Shown: positions 39,195-48,145 of the stretch, in pieces
Numbering within the stretch: the stretch's first letter is position 1
Layout: each line of letters opens with the position of its first letter
Program-made: the position numbers and the translations under genes
Notes under the pieces: generated by a model
The model's input: the letters and a program-made list of their open reading frames with translations, nothing else
Databases searched by the model: none
What the model was told of the DNA's origin: nothing
Source: Oscillospiraceae bacterium
Lineage (GTDB): Bacteria; Bacillota; Clostridia; Oscillospirales; Ruminococcaceae
Reading direction: 5' to 3'
DNA: 64,000 nt
NCBI GenBank assembly: GCA_900768125.1
Contig: CAAGBS010000031.1
Span: forward strand, 1-64,000

Positions 39195-41342
39195 TTATGC
39201 CAGTTCGTCCGGGTTGAAGAACAGTTCGCCGTTCTCGTCCACGGTGAAAGTTACGCTGGGAGTGTAGAAGCTGTTGCCGTAGATATCATACAGCGACATT
39301 GAATAGCTGTAATCGCTGTCGGGAAGTTCGGAGTAGTCTACAGTAAGGTCTGCGCTGTAGGCGATGTCGTCGCCGTAGATATAGTCGTTGAACTCATCGG
39401 AGAACACGAAATAAGCAGGCGCGATAACGTCCCCGTCCTTAAGCGGCTGGGTATCCCTTGCGGCAACGCCGGTCTCGGGGTCGATACCGGACCATGTGCC
39501 TGCAAAACTCCATTCGCTGGTGTTATAGTTGTACTCGATACGCAGGTTGGTCTGCTCGCCGTTCAGCGTGATGGGCGCGGTGTAAACGGTGCGGTCATCT
39601 GAAACGGTGACTGCAACTATCGCAAGCGGCTGACCATTGACAGAGGGCCAGGAACCGTCAAATGCGTCCTGAAGTATCATCGTATCGTAATCCGTGCTGA
39701 CCTCATCGTCTTCGCCGAGGTAAACGCTCACGCCGTCCATCGTCATGAAGAGCGTGCAGGTCGCGTAATTGAACGCATTCATATCGGCAAGCTGCACGGT
39801 GTAGTGACCCTCATCGTCAAAGTAAACATCGCTGATGGAAACCGAACTGTTCTCATCGGCATAGGAAACGTCATCGTAGTTGGAGCCTACGCCGGAATCG
39901 ACCGAGTAGTCCTCGTTCCAGATATCGTCGCAGTCGTTGAGAAGACTGCTGTTGTCGTAATTCAGCACATCGCCGCCGGTGGTGCCGTATGCGACTGCGT
40001 CCACGAATGCCAGGTAGTAGGAACTGGTGCATATATCCGCGAAAATCGAAAGCTCCTCGCTTCCCTGCACCGCAAGCGGGTAGTACATGGAAAGCCCGCC
40101 AGCTCCCTGGTGGTTGTCGCCGTTGACGTTATGGATCACCGCGTCATTTAGCCTGGATATAGCCGTACCCGCAGACGGCGCGTAAGGCTGAACCGCTTCC
40201 AGCAGACCCAGCATGTCCACCATGTTGGTGTAACCCTCGTTGCGGTTGTTGCCGCCGAAGTTGTCGGCAGAGTACACCGCGCGGATTATATCGGTCATGC
40301 TTTCGCTCTCGTACAGCTCCTTTGCGGTGGCGTCGAATGCGATCAGCAGGTCGTTTATCTTCGAAAGGTCGGTTATCGCGAACGTTGTACCGTCCGGGTC
40401 GCCGTTGTCGATGCAGTGCTGGTAATAGCTGGAGCACTGGAGTTCTCCAAGCTGCGCGCCGTTTGCGTCAGTGTTCTCGGACAGGTAGCCCATCAGCGCG
40501 TTGTAGTCCCAGCCGCCGCCCGGCTCGGTCTCCTCGGATGCGAACATGTAGCGCGCATACGGGGCAACAATGTTCGCAGTCTCAAGCGTGCTCATGAGGC
40601 ACGCGTCAAAGCCGATGAACTCGAATTTATCGGTCATCTGGTCGTAGACGGAGTTGAGCGCGCTGTCTATCTCGCGGAGCGAAAGGCTGTCGCTGTCGTT
40701 CATCTCATCAAAGCAGACGCCGCTTATGCTTCCGCCGCCGTGGTTCCAGAACACAAGACCCATGTGCTCAGCCGGATAATTCTCAACGCCCCAGGACACG
40801 AAATCCGCCAGCGTCTGCGCGTCGCCCATCGGCGAAAGCTCAAATTCTTCCACAAGCTCCAGCTCGCCGTTGTTGGTGACATAGCGCTGGGAAGCCGCGC
40901 TTGAAATGCCGTAGTACTCGTTCCATTCAGCCGTGCCGCCGGTCTGGTAAACTACCCTGACATCATCGTTGTAGGACTCGGACAGCGCTTCTTCGATATC
41001 CATAGAAGCGGCTGAATACTGGCTCTCAAGGTCCGTGCCGCAGAGGTATACCAGTATAGTCCAGCCGGAATCGCCCATCGGGGCGGTGCCGGAGCGGGTG
41101 CGGCGGTGGATATCCAGGCTGCCGTTGCTCATGGCAAGCTGAGTTGCGCCGCTGTCGAAGCTGCGGCCGGCGTTGTCGTAGTTGTCTTCGTCCTGTGCGC
41201 CGGAGTCCGCGGTAGTGCTTTCCTCGGCGGTCACAAGGTCTTCCCAGTCGGAGGAGTCATCGTCATCATCGCCCAGGCAGCCGGTCATGGTCAACATCAT
41301 TGCACCGGCTGTTGCTGCGGCGATCCATTTTTTGAATTTCAT
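39195..41342 (-). CDS. Clostripain-type (C11) cysteine protease lipoprotein
   Basis: 715 residues. The signal peptide ends LTMTGC, with Cys22 as the lipidation site, followed by an acidic DDDDDSSD stretch. The caspase-like C11 domain starts at DSGWTILVYLCGTDLES and carries the dyad: His201 in VFWNHGGGSISG and Cys248 in FIGFDACLMSTLE. The C-terminal 300 residues form a strand-rich accessory region (VSISDVYFDDEGHYTVQL and further repeats). Clostripains cleave after Arg. A surface-anchored protease could process secreted proteins or host peptides. Start ATG follows AAGGAG. Confidence 0.92.
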   Translation of the reverse strand: MKFKKWIAAATAGAMMLTMTGCLGDDDDDSSDWEDLVTAEESTTADSGAQDEDNYDNAGRSFDSGATQLAMSNGSLDIHRRTRSGTAPMGDSGWTILVYLCGTDLESQYSAASMDIEEALSESYNDDVRVVYQTGGTAEWNEYYGISSAASQRYVTNNGELELVEEFELSPMGDAQTLADFVSWGVENYPAEHMGLVFWNHGGGSISGVCFDEMNDSDSLSLREIDSALNSVYDQMTDKFEFIGFDACLMSTLETANIVAPYARYMFASEETEPGGGWDYNALMGYLSENTDANGAQLGELQCSSYYQHCIDNGDPDGTTFAITDLSKINDLLIAFDATAKELYESESMTDIIRAVYSADNFGGNNRNEGYTNMVDMLGLLEAVQPYAPSAGTAISRLNDAVIHNVNGDNHQGAGGLSMYYPLAVQGSEELSIFADICTSSYYLAFVDAVAYGTTGGDVLNYDNSSLLNDCDDIWNEDYSVDSGVGSNYDDVSYADENSSVSISDVYFDDEGHYTVQLADMNAFNYATCTLFMTMDGVSVYLGEDDEVSTDYDTMILQDAFDGSWPSVNGQPLAIVAVTVSDDRTVYTAPITLNGEQTNLRIEYNYNTSEWSFAGTWSGIDPETGVAARDTQPLKDGDVIAPAYFVFSDEFNDYIYGDDIAYSADLTVDYSELPDSDYSYSMSLYDIYGNSFYTPSVTFTVDENGELFFNPDELA

Positions 41343-41370
41343 CAGTATTTCTCCTTAGTTTAAGCTGCTT

Positions 41371-41386
41371 TGCCGGATCCCCGGCA
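41371..41386 (-). other. Small hairpin in the C11 protease leader
   Basis: TGCCGG / CCGGCA with a 4-base loop, about 30 bases upstream of the start codon; no T-run follows, so its role is unclear. Confidence 0.35.
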
Positions 41387-41476
41387 ATATTATTTATACC
41401 AAAAGTCCATAAACGACCCTAAGCCCATCGGTGGCTGTTCCGACAGGCTGGGATTATCCGTACCAGACAGCTTTTA

Positions 41477-41680
41477 TCAGCCCTGTGTTACCCAGGGTGT
41501 GCCGTCCTTCTTTGTGAACTTGCCGGTAGCAACGTTAACAATGTCGATGATGTAGCCGATACCGAAGCAGCCGCAGGTCAGCAGCCAGATGATACCGGTG
41601 CCTATCTTGCCAGACATGAATCTGTGAACTCCGAGCTCACCGAGAAAGATTGTGATAAGTAATGCAGGAACCTTTTCCAT
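41477..41680 (-). CDS. TM2-domain membrane protein
   Basis: 67 residues with two transmembrane helices: ALLITIFLGELGVHRFMSG and the second around TGIIWLLTCGCFGIGYIID. The GELGVHRFMSGKIGTG motif is the hallmark of TM2 proteins, and the short basic C-terminus ends KKDGTPWVTQG. Start ATG after AAAAGGAG. Function of bacterial TM2 proteins is poorly known. It may read on into the C11 gene, though a stem-loop region near 41410-41460 separates them. Confidence 0.88.
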   Translation of the reverse strand: MEKVPALLITIFLGELGVHRFMSGKIGTGIIWLLTCGCFGIGYIIDIVNVATGKFTKKDGTPWVTQG

Positions 41681-41748
41681 AATCCAAATACTCCTTTTAT
41701 TCTGTACTCGCAGCCATGACCTTGTGTCTGCTGCGGTTTTGTGATTTT

Positions 41749-41777
41749 ATTTTAGCATATCTGACCGGCTGAGTCAA
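41749..41777 (-). promoter_or_regulatory. Promoter of the TM2 gene
   Basis: Minus-strand TTGACT, 17 bp, TAAAAT. Confidence 0.78.
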
Positions 41778-42159
41778 TATAATCTTCCTAATTGTCGATT
41801 TTATCTTCCTAATTGTATATCAGCCATGCTCTGATTGAATAAATCACGCGCCATAGGACAAGCGATTCGTGTCTTTCGATTTTTCATGACCTGTTATTTA
41901 ATCTTTATTACAGCACAGACGTCATACAAAAAAATAAGCAACGGGTGTATAAATCAGGTTAATTAAATAAGTAAATGTAAATATGCACAAAAAAATAGTC
42001 CGTAAAATGAAGATATTTCACAAAATTTTGAAATGTATAAAAAAAAGCTTTATTTTAGAGGTGTTTTGTGGTAGAATAGAAACATAAAAGTGATCATAAA
42101 TATTCTGGGTGCGTATCTCCTGTCGGGGTATGCATACGATAGATTGAGAGGGGAATTAT
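41778..42159. other. AT-rich intergenic region before minD
   Basis: About 380 bases without a gene. A likely -10 box (TAGAAT, near 42072) is preceded at 17 bp by a poor -35 (TTTATT). Long A-runs and T-runs (around 41930, 41990 and 42040) suggest curved DNA. No riboswitch or repeat was recognised. Confidence 0.4.
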
Positions 42160-42897
42160 ATGTCACAGATCATTGCGGTAACGGCGGGCAAGGGCGGCAC
42201 TGGAAAATCTACCACTTCAGCGAATGTTGCCACTGCACTTGCGGCTCTTGGTAAAAAAACACTGGTCGTTGAGCTGGACTTCGGTCTGAGATGCCTTGAT
42301 ATAATGCTTGGTATCAAGGACAAAGTAAAGCACGACATAGGCGAATATCTTGAGGGAAAAATAGATATCCTCACAGCGACAACCAAGGTGGATCGTGTGG
42401 ACAATCTGTACTTGGTCTGTGCCACTAGAAACCCGTTCATCGACATCAATCCCGAGAAGATAATGGAAGTCTGCCAGGAAATGCGCAAGCACTTCGACTA
42501 CATAATCATGGACACTGCGGGCATAGGAAGTTCTGTGTTCAGCGTTATCAAAGCCGCGGAGCTTATCCTTATGGTAACAACACCGGATACAGTCTGCGTG
42601 CGTGACGGTGCGATACTTTCGGACTTCCTCTATGTAAAGAACTGCACGAATCAGCGGCTGGTCATCAACAAGGTCAGCCCGAACTTCAAGGACGAGGATA
42701 TTCTTTACGACCTCGACGAAGTTATGGACAGCGTGGGCATTCCGCTTATCGGCGTTGTTCCTGAAGATATGAACATCAAGATATGCGGTGCAAAGGGACA
42801 GCCCCTGCCCCCGAACTGCGGCGGCGCAAAGGCATATGCAGCTATCGCAAGACGTATCCTTGGTGATGACGTTCCGCTCACTATCAACATTAATTAA
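42160..42897 (+). CDS. minD: MinD-like ParA-family ATPase
   Basis: 245 residues. The deviant Walker A motif KGGTGKST is at residues 11-18 and the Walker B-like IIMDTAGIG near 115. FGLRCLDIMLGIKDKVKHD corresponds to the MinD switch region. MinD recruits MinC to block FtsZ away from midcell. The C-terminus ends ARRILGDDVPLTININ; an obvious basic amphipathic membrane-targeting helix is missing, and no minC or minE is nearby. It is followed 15 bases later by mgsA, an order known from Clostridia min clusters. RBS GAGGGG. A different ParA-type cargo is possible. Confidence 0.82.
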   Translation: MSQIIAVTAGKGGTGKSTTSANVATALAALGKKTLVVELDFGLRCLDIMLGIKDKVKHDIGEYLEGKIDILTATTKVDRVDNLYLVCATRNPFIDINPEKIMEVCQEMRKHFDYIIMDTAGIGSSVFSVIKAAELILMVTTPDTVCVRDGAILSDFLYVKNCTNQRLVINKVSPNFKDEDILYDLDEVMDSVGIPLIGVVPEDMNIKICGAKGQPLPPNCGGAKAYAAIARRILGDDVPLTININ

Positions 42898-42912
42898 AGG
42901 AGGGAGCAAGCT

Positions 42913-43311
42913 TTGACCATCGCACTCATCGCACATGACTCCAAAAAAGAACTGATGGTTCAGTTCTGCATTGCATACTGTGGGATACTCAGCCATCATG
43001 ATATCCGAGCAACAGGCACGACCGGAAAGCTGGTCGCAGAAGCCACCGGGCTTCATATCCAGAGGTATCTCAGCGGCTCCCAGGGCGGAGACCAGCAGCT
43101 GGCGTCAAGCATTTCCTGCAACGAAGTCGATCTGCTGATATTCTTCCGCGACCCGCTGAACGCAAAGTCGCACGAACCCAACGACATCAATCTGCTGAGA
43201 CTCTGCGATGTGCATAACATTCCGGTCGCGACTAATATCGCTACTGCCGAGGCGCTTATTCACGCGCTTGAACGCGGCGACCTCGACTGGAGAGAGTACA
43301 TGAGAAGCTGA
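42913..43311 (+). CDS. mgsA: Methylglyoxal synthase
   Basis: 132 residues from a TTG start with GGAGGGAG five bases upstream. It converts dihydroxyacetone phosphate to methylglyoxal and phosphate, a bypass used when sugar phosphates accumulate. Motifs are complete: IALIAHDSKK, the phosphate-binding GTTGK, SGSQGGDQQ with the catalytic Asp, and FFRDPL. The His in VATNIATAEA-region substrates varies. Cotranscribed with minD. The TTG start may hold expression low, fitting for a toxic product. Confidence 0.94.
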   Translation: MTIALIAHDSKKELMVQFCIAYCGILSHHDIRATGTTGKLVAEATGLHIQRYLSGSQGGDQQLASSISCNEVDLLIFFRDPLNAKSHEPNDINLLRLCDVHNIPVATNIATAEALIHALERGDLDWREYMRS

Positions 43312-43327
43312 TATTCAAATTATATGC

Positions 43328-43400
43328 AGGGAGGGGCAAGCCCCTCCCCTACTATTTTATTCCGCGCTAAACACGAACCTTTATTCCGAATTATGGAATA
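43328..43400. repeat. Copy of a dispersed intergenic repeat
   Basis: GGGAGGGGCAAGCCCCTCCC is a perfect palindrome at about 43330-43349, followed by ATTTTATTCCG and CTAAACACGAA. The same ingredients (GCCCCTCCC, ATTTAATTCCG, CTAAACACAAG) occur in the same order at 25144-25184, and the dyad reappears inverted at 25061-25084. Confidence 0.6.
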
Positions 43401-43415
43401 CAACATCTGCTAACC

Positions 43416-43449
43416 AAAAAGGACTGCACGTTTCCATGCAGTCCTTTTT
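43416..43449. terminator. Bidirectional terminator between mgsA and the sugar isomerase gene
   Basis: Perfect 13-bp stem AAAAAGGACTGCA / TGCAGTCCTTTTT with an 8-base loop. Confidence 0.92.
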
Positions 43450-43463
43450 ATTGCTACAACGAA

Positions 43464-44942
43464 TTACTTAACGAACGGGTTCTCGGTCGGATACATCATG
43501 CCTGCAGGCTGGTTGAATCCGATATCCTTGATTCCGAGGTAACGGAACAGGTCGAACAGAAGCTTCCCATAGTGACCGAACGCTACTGCGCCGTGGTGCG
43601 GATAACGCTTCTCAACTAAAACATGGCGGTAGAAACGTCCCATTTCAGGAATAGCGAAAATACCAATACCGCCAAAGGAGCGGGTAGGAACATCGAGGAT
43701 CTCACCCTCTGCGATGTAAGCGCGGAGATCGCCCTCGCTGTCGCACTGTAAGCGATAGAATGTAACGTTGCTTGCTGCAATATCGCCCTCAAGAGTTCCT
43801 CTTGTGAAGTCAGGCTCACTTCCTGCGGGCTCAAGCAGGCGGTGCTGGATAAGCTGATACTTGACCGCACGGTCGGAGCACATCTTGCACTCAGGAGTAT
43901 TGCCGCAGTGGAAGCCCATGAATGTATCGGTGAGCTTGTAGTCGTACTTGCCCTTGATATCCTCGTCGTATATGTACTTAGGAACGGAGTTGTTGATATC
44001 AAGCAGTGTAACTGCGTCAGCGGAAATGCACAGACCGATGTATTCGCTCAGCGCGCCGTAGATATCTACCTCGCAGGATACCGGAATACCGCGGCTTACA
44101 AGACGGCTGTTTACATAGCACGGCTCAAAGCCGAACTGGGACGGGAATGCAGGCCAGCACTTGTCTGCGAATGCAACGTACTTTCTGGAGCCCTTGTGGT
44201 TTTCCGCCCAGTCTAACAGAGTAAGCTCGAACTGAGCCATGCGTCTGTTGAGGTCGGAATAATAGCGGCCCTCGCCCATTTCCTTAGCCATGTCAGCGCA
44301 TACAGAATCGATCCTGGGGTCGTTCTCGTGCTCCTTGAAAGATACGAGCAGATCAAGTTCGGAGTTCTCCTCGATCTCAACGCCTAACTCATATAAGCCC
44401 TTGATGGGAGCGTTGCATGCGAAGAAGTCCTGCGGACGCGGACCAAAAGTGATGATCTTTAAGTTCTTGATGCCAACGATGGCTCTTGCCACGGGAACGA
44501 AGTCCTTTATCATCTTAACGATATCCTCGCTGGTGCCAACGGGGTACTCAGGAATAAAGCCCTTTAGATGGCGCATTCCCAGGTTATAGGAGCAATTGAG
44601 CATACCGCAGTAAGCGTCGCCTCTTCCGTTGATCATGTCACCGTCGCCCTCGGCAGCTGCAACAAACATGCAGGGACCGTCGAAGTTCTTCGCGATAAGG
44701 GTCTCGGGGGTCTCAGGACCGAAGTTGCCGAGGAAAACTACTAAAGCGTTGCACTCTGCTTTCTTTACGTCCTCTACAGCCTTGAGCATGTCAAGTTCGT
44801 TCTCAACGGTAACGGGACATTCGTAGATGCCCTCGCCGTATGCGTTGACAATAGCCTTGCGGCGGCTCTCAGACAGGGCGATAGGGAAGCAGTCGCGGGA
44901 TACTGCAACTATGCCAAGCTTGATTTCAGGAATGTTGTTCAT
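43464..44942 (-). CDS. L-fucose/L-arabinose isomerase-family protein
   Basis: 492 residues. The family fold is recognised in IKLGIVAVSRDCFPIALSESRR, ALVVFLGNFGPETPETLIAK, and metal-site regions around GEVDIYGALSEYIGL-type (SCEVDIYGALSEYIGL) with the Glu-x-Asp pair and FMGFHCGNTPECKMC. Such enzymes interconvert aldoses and ketoses (fucose-fuculose, arabinose-ribulose) with Mn2+. Several subfamilies have unknown sugars, so I do not assign fucI. It is a stand-alone gene with its own promoter and terminator. The GH95 enzyme in the same window could supply fucose. Start ATG after GAGGATAAAA. Confidence 0.85.
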   Translation of the reverse strand: MNNIPEIKLGIVAVSRDCFPIALSESRRKAIVNAYGEGIYECPVTVENELDMLKAVEDVKKAECNALVVFLGNFGPETPETLIAKNFDGPCMFVAAAEGDGDMINGRGDAYCGMLNCSYNLGMRHLKGFIPEYPVGTSEDIVKMIKDFVPVARAIVGIKNLKIITFGPRPQDFFACNAPIKGLYELGVEIEENSELDLLVSFKEHENDPRIDSVCADMAKEMGEGRYYSDLNRRMAQFELTLLDWAENHKGSRKYVAFADKCWPAFPSQFGFEPCYVNSRLVSRGIPVSCEVDIYGALSEYIGLCISADAVTLLDINNSVPKYIYDEDIKGKYDYKLTDTFMGFHCGNTPECKMCSDRAVKYQLIQHRLLEPAGSEPDFTRGTLEGDIAASNVTFYRLQCDSEGDLRAYIAEGEILDVPTRSFGGIGIFAIPEMGRFYRHVLVEKRYPHHGAVAFGHYGKLLFDLFRYLGIKDIGFNQPAGMMYPTENPFVK

Positions 44943-44972
44943 AGGTTTTATCCTCTCATCATTTTATATTCC

Positions 44973-44992
44973 GGGAATACCTTGATATTCCC
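44973..44992. promoter_or_regulatory. Inverted repeat in the isomerase leader
   Basis: GGGAATA-N6-TATTCCC, 30-50 bases before the start codon, possible operator or RNA hairpin for the isomerase gene. Confidence 0.4.
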
Positions 44993-45008
44993 TTATGTTT
45001 ACGTTTAT

Positions 45009-45037
45009 AGGATATCACAAAAATAATTATTTGTCTA
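45009..45037 (-). promoter_or_regulatory. Candidate promoter of the isomerase gene
   Basis: Minus-strand TAGACA, 17 bp, TATCCT. Confidence 0.5.
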
Positions 45038-45099
45038 GTGTTTTTTTGTCGCAATCATGCAAAATCTACCCAAAAAACGCCGAATCTATTATAATAAAG

Positions 45100-45128
45100 T
45101 TTACTTTACCGAAATTTTATGATATAAT
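45100..45128 (+). promoter_or_regulatory. Promoter of the MATE-malQ-GNAT genes
   Basis: TTTACT, 17 bp, TATAAT, about 60 bases before the MATE start codon. Confidence 0.65.
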
Positions 45129-45187
45129 CTCATCAAAGACGGCGCAAACAGACCGCCATAAATATACAGAAGAAAGAAGCAATATCA

Positions 45188-46618
45188 ATGAACAAGGATC
45201 TAACAGCAGGGAGCCCGGGAAAATCGCTGATCATGTTCACCATACCGCTGTTCATCAGCGTTATATTCCAGCAGATGTACAACATCGCAGACAGCGTTAT
45301 CGCGGGAAAATTCGCCGGCGAGGACGCACTCGCCGCCATCGGAGCCAGCTATCCGATAACCATGATATTCATGGCGGTGGCGGTCGGCTGCCAGATAGGC
45401 TGCTCGGTAGTCATAAGCAAGCACTTCGGCGCGGGCAACATGCCGATGACCAAGACCTGCATTTCAACCTCGCTCATCGCCGGAACAGTGCTTTCAGCGG
45501 TACTGACCGTTATCGGCGTGCTTTTCAGCGGAGTTTTCATGCAGTGGGTGCAGACGCCTTCCAACATCTTCGATGACGGCTGCCTGTACCTCATGATTTA
45601 TACCGGGGGATTCGTCTTCCTATTCCTCTACAATGTCGTTACTGGTATCTTCAATTCCCTCGGCGACAGCAAAACGCCGCTCTACCTGCTCATCGGCAGT
45701 TCGGTCGGCAATGTCGTGCTTGACTGCATTCTGATAATCCCGCTGCAAATGGGCGTTGCAGGTGCGGCGTGGGCTACGTTCGCGGCTCAGGGCGCGGCTT
45801 GTATCCTCGCACTGTTCCTGCTGTTCCGCCGCGTGAAGTCAATGAATATAACCGGAGGGAAGCTTTTCAGCGGTGCCGCTCTCGCGGATATCGGAAAAGT
45901 CGCGGTGCCCAGCGTGCTTCAGCAGAGTTTTATCTCCATAGGCAACCTGTTCATTCAGTATATGGTGAACGGCTTCGGCTCGTCCGCCATCGTTGCGGGT
46001 TACTCGGCGGCAATAAAGCTGAACACATTCGCGATAACCTGCTTCACCACCGTCGGAAATGGAATGTCCAGCTTCACCGCGCAGAATATCGGTGCAAACA
46101 AGCCCGAACGTATCCGCCGGGGATTCCGCTCGGTCCTGGTGTTCTCGCTTTCAACTGCGGCGGTGTTCTTCCTGCTGTTCTTCATTCTCAGCACTCCCCT
46201 GCTGTCGCTGTTCATGAACGAGGACGGCTCTCAGCTTGCGATGGACACCGGCGTTGACTTTCTGCGGATAGTTTCGCCGTTCTATTTTGTGGTATGCCTG
46301 AAGCTCCTCTGCGACGGTGTGCTCCGTGGCAGCGAAAGCATGGGCTGCTTTATGGCGGCAACTTTCACCGACCTTATCCTGCGCGTCATTCTGGCGTTCA
46401 TTCTCCGCTACGCTATGGACAGCGTTACCGGTATCTGGATATCCTGGCCCATCGCGTGGACTATCGCTACAGTGATGTCGGTGGCGTTCTACAAATCCGG
46501 TATCTGGGCAAAGAAGCTGAAAACAGTCCCCGAGCAGGAGAAAAAGGAAGAACTCGCCGAGGAAGAATTAGTGGACGAGATACTTGAAGAACACGTTGAC
46601 ATGACCCCCGACAAATAA
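45188..46618 (+). CDS. MATE-family efflux transporter
   Basis: 476 residues with about 12 transmembrane helices in two related halves. The N-terminal KSLIMFTIPLFISVIFQQMYNIADSVIAG and the GASYPITMIF / GCQIGCSVVISKHFG segments are characteristic, repeated in the second half by VPSVLQQSFISIGNLFIQ. It exports cationic compounds in exchange for Na+ or H+. The RBS is weak (AAGAAGCAAT). The C-terminus carries an acidic tail (EEELVDEILEEHVDM). It lies 10 bases before malQ, so it is cotranscribed with it; a functional link is not obvious. Confidence 0.93.
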   Translation: MNKDLTAGSPGKSLIMFTIPLFISVIFQQMYNIADSVIAGKFAGEDALAAIGASYPITMIFMAVAVGCQIGCSVVISKHFGAGNMPMTKTCISTSLIAGTVLSAVLTVIGVLFSGVFMQWVQTPSNIFDDGCLYLMIYTGGFVFLFLYNVVTGIFNSLGDSKTPLYLLIGSSVGNVVLDCILIIPLQMGVAGAAWATFAAQGAACILALFLLFRRVKSMNITGGKLFSGAALADIGKVAVPSVLQQSFISIGNLFIQYMVNGFGSSAIVAGYSAAIKLNTFAITCFTTVGNGMSSFTAQNIGANKPERIRRGFRSVLVFSLSTAAVFFLLFFILSTPLLSLFMNEDGSQLAMDTGVDFLRIVSPFYFVVCLKLLCDGVLRGSESMGCFMAATFTDLILRVILAFILRYAMDSVTGIWISWPIAWTIATVMSVAFYKSGIWAKKLKTVPEQEKKEELAEEELVDEILEEHVDMTPDK

Positions 46619-46628
46619 AGGAGGCTTT

Positions 46629-48098
46629 ATGAGAAGCTGCGGAATACTCATGCATATATCCAGCCTGCCCTCCCCATACGGCATAGGGACTTTCGGCGCA
46701 GAAGCCGAAAAGTTCGCGGACTGGCTCAAACAGGCAGGTCAGAAATACTGGCAGGTGCTGCCGATAGGCCCCACCGGGTACGGCGATTCCCCCTACCAGC
46801 CGTTTTCTTCGTTCGCGGGGAATCCCCTGCTCATCGATCTTGACGAGCTTGTGGAGCACGGCTACCTTGCTAAAAAATCGCTGGACGACTCCGACTACGG
46901 CGCCGACCCCAGCTTCGTTGATTTCGATATAGTCAAAAGCAACAAGAACGCTCTGCTGAAAGAAGCGTTCGCGGGCTTCACCGACGATGTGGGCTACACC
47001 TCGTTCGTCATCGAGGAGCAGAACTGGCTGGACGATTACGCGCTTTTCATGGCGCTGAAAGACAAGTTCGGCGGCAGACCCTGGACAGACTGGGACGAGG
47101 ACATCAAGCTGCGCCAGCCCGAAGCAATGAAGCGCTGGCAGGAGGAACTCAAAGACGAGATAAAGTTCCAGAAATTCGTGCAGTACATTTTCTACCGCCA
47201 GTGGGACAGATTCCACCGCTACTGCAACAAGAACGGCATACAGCTTATCGGCGATATACCGATATACGTCTCCCCGGACTGCGCGGACGTCTGGGCGCAG
47301 CCGGAGCTGTTCGAACTTGACGAAAAGCGCGTTCCCAAGCGCGTTGCGGGAGTCCCGCCGGATTACTTCTCCGCGACCGGTCAGCTGTGGGGAAATCCGC
47401 TCTACAACTGGGAGGAAATGCACAAGACCGGCTATAAATGGTGGCTGAAACGCATAGGCAAGGCTAAGGAATGCTTCGACATGCTGCGTATCGACCACTT
47501 CCGCGCGTTCGACACCTATTACGCCATTCCCTACGGTCACAAGACCGCCGAGAACGGCACCTGGGAAAAAGGCCCCGGCATGGAACTTTTCAACGCAATA
47601 AAGAACGACCTCGGCGATGTGAACATAATCGCGGAGGATCTCGGCGACATCTTCGACAGCGTGAAGCAGCTTCTCCGCGACACCGGTTTCCCGGGAATGC
47701 GCGTTCTGCAGTTCGGATTCAACCCTGACAACACCGACAACGACCACCTGCCGCACAACTACCCGAAGAACTGCTGCGCCTACACCGGCACCCACGACAA
47801 CGCGACCATCATGCAGTGGTACCGCGAAGCCGACCCGAAAGCCCGGGCAATGGCGCGCAGATATGTCAAGCCCCGGCTGTTCGAGCGGTTCAGTTCGGCA
47901 TGTATCCGCAGCGTGTACGCAAGCCCTGCCGACCTGGCGGTGATCCCCATGCAGGATATCCTGGGACTTGGCGCGGACGCAAGAATGAACGTCCCCTCAA
48001 CGGTGGGCGGCAACTGGAAGTGGAGAATGCTCCAGGGTAAGCTCACCTCCTCCCGCGCGGAAAAGCTGCGCGACCTTGCGGAAACATATTTCAGATAA
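46629..48098 (+). CDS. malQ: 4-alpha-glucanotransferase (GH77)
   Basis: 489 residues. It opens with the GH77 signature MHISSLPSPYGIGTFG and AGQKYWQVLPIGPTGYGDSPYQ. The catalytic Asp is in MLRIDHFRAFDTYY, the acid Glu in NIIAEDLG and the third Asp in YTGTHDNATIMQW. It transfers alpha-1,4-glucan chains between maltodextrins, releasing glucose, and works with GlgB and phosphorylase in glycogen and maltodextrin use. Start ATG after AAAGGAGG, 10 bases past the MATE stop. Confidence 0.96.
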   Translation: MRSCGILMHISSLPSPYGIGTFGAEAEKFADWLKQAGQKYWQVLPIGPTGYGDSPYQPFSSFAGNPLLIDLDELVEHGYLAKKSLDDSDYGADPSFVDFDIVKSNKNALLKEAFAGFTDDVGYTSFVIEEQNWLDDYALFMALKDKFGGRPWTDWDEDIKLRQPEAMKRWQEELKDEIKFQKFVQYIFYRQWDRFHRYCNKNGIQLIGDIPIYVSPDCADVWAQPELFELDEKRVPKRVAGVPPDYFSATGQLWGNPLYNWEEMHKTGYKWWLKRIGKAKECFDMLRIDHFRAFDTYYAIPYGHKTAENGTWEKGPGMELFNAIKNDLGDVNIIAEDLGDIFDSVKQLLRDTGFPGMRVLQFGFNPDNTDNDHLPHNYPKNCCAYTGTHDNATIMQWYREADPKARAMARRYVKPRLFERFSSACIRSVYASPADLAVIPMQDILGLGADARMNVPSTVGGNWKWRMLQGKLTSSRAEKLRDLAETYFR

Positions 48099-48104
48099 GC
48101 AATG

Positions 48105-48126
48105 CCCCTCTGTCCACACAGAGGGG
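48105..48126 (+). terminator. Hairpin between malQ and the GNAT gene
   Basis: Perfect 9-bp stem CCCCTCTGT / ACAGAGGGG, without a T-run; probably a processing or partial attenuation site. Confidence 0.45.
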
Positions 48127-48145
48127 AAATCTGTAAAGGAGAAAA

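Noticed and set aside
41778..42159. Replication origin or riboswitch in the AT-rich stretch before minD
   Set aside because: No DnaA-box clusters and no recognisable aptamer; only A/T tracts and a weak promoter.
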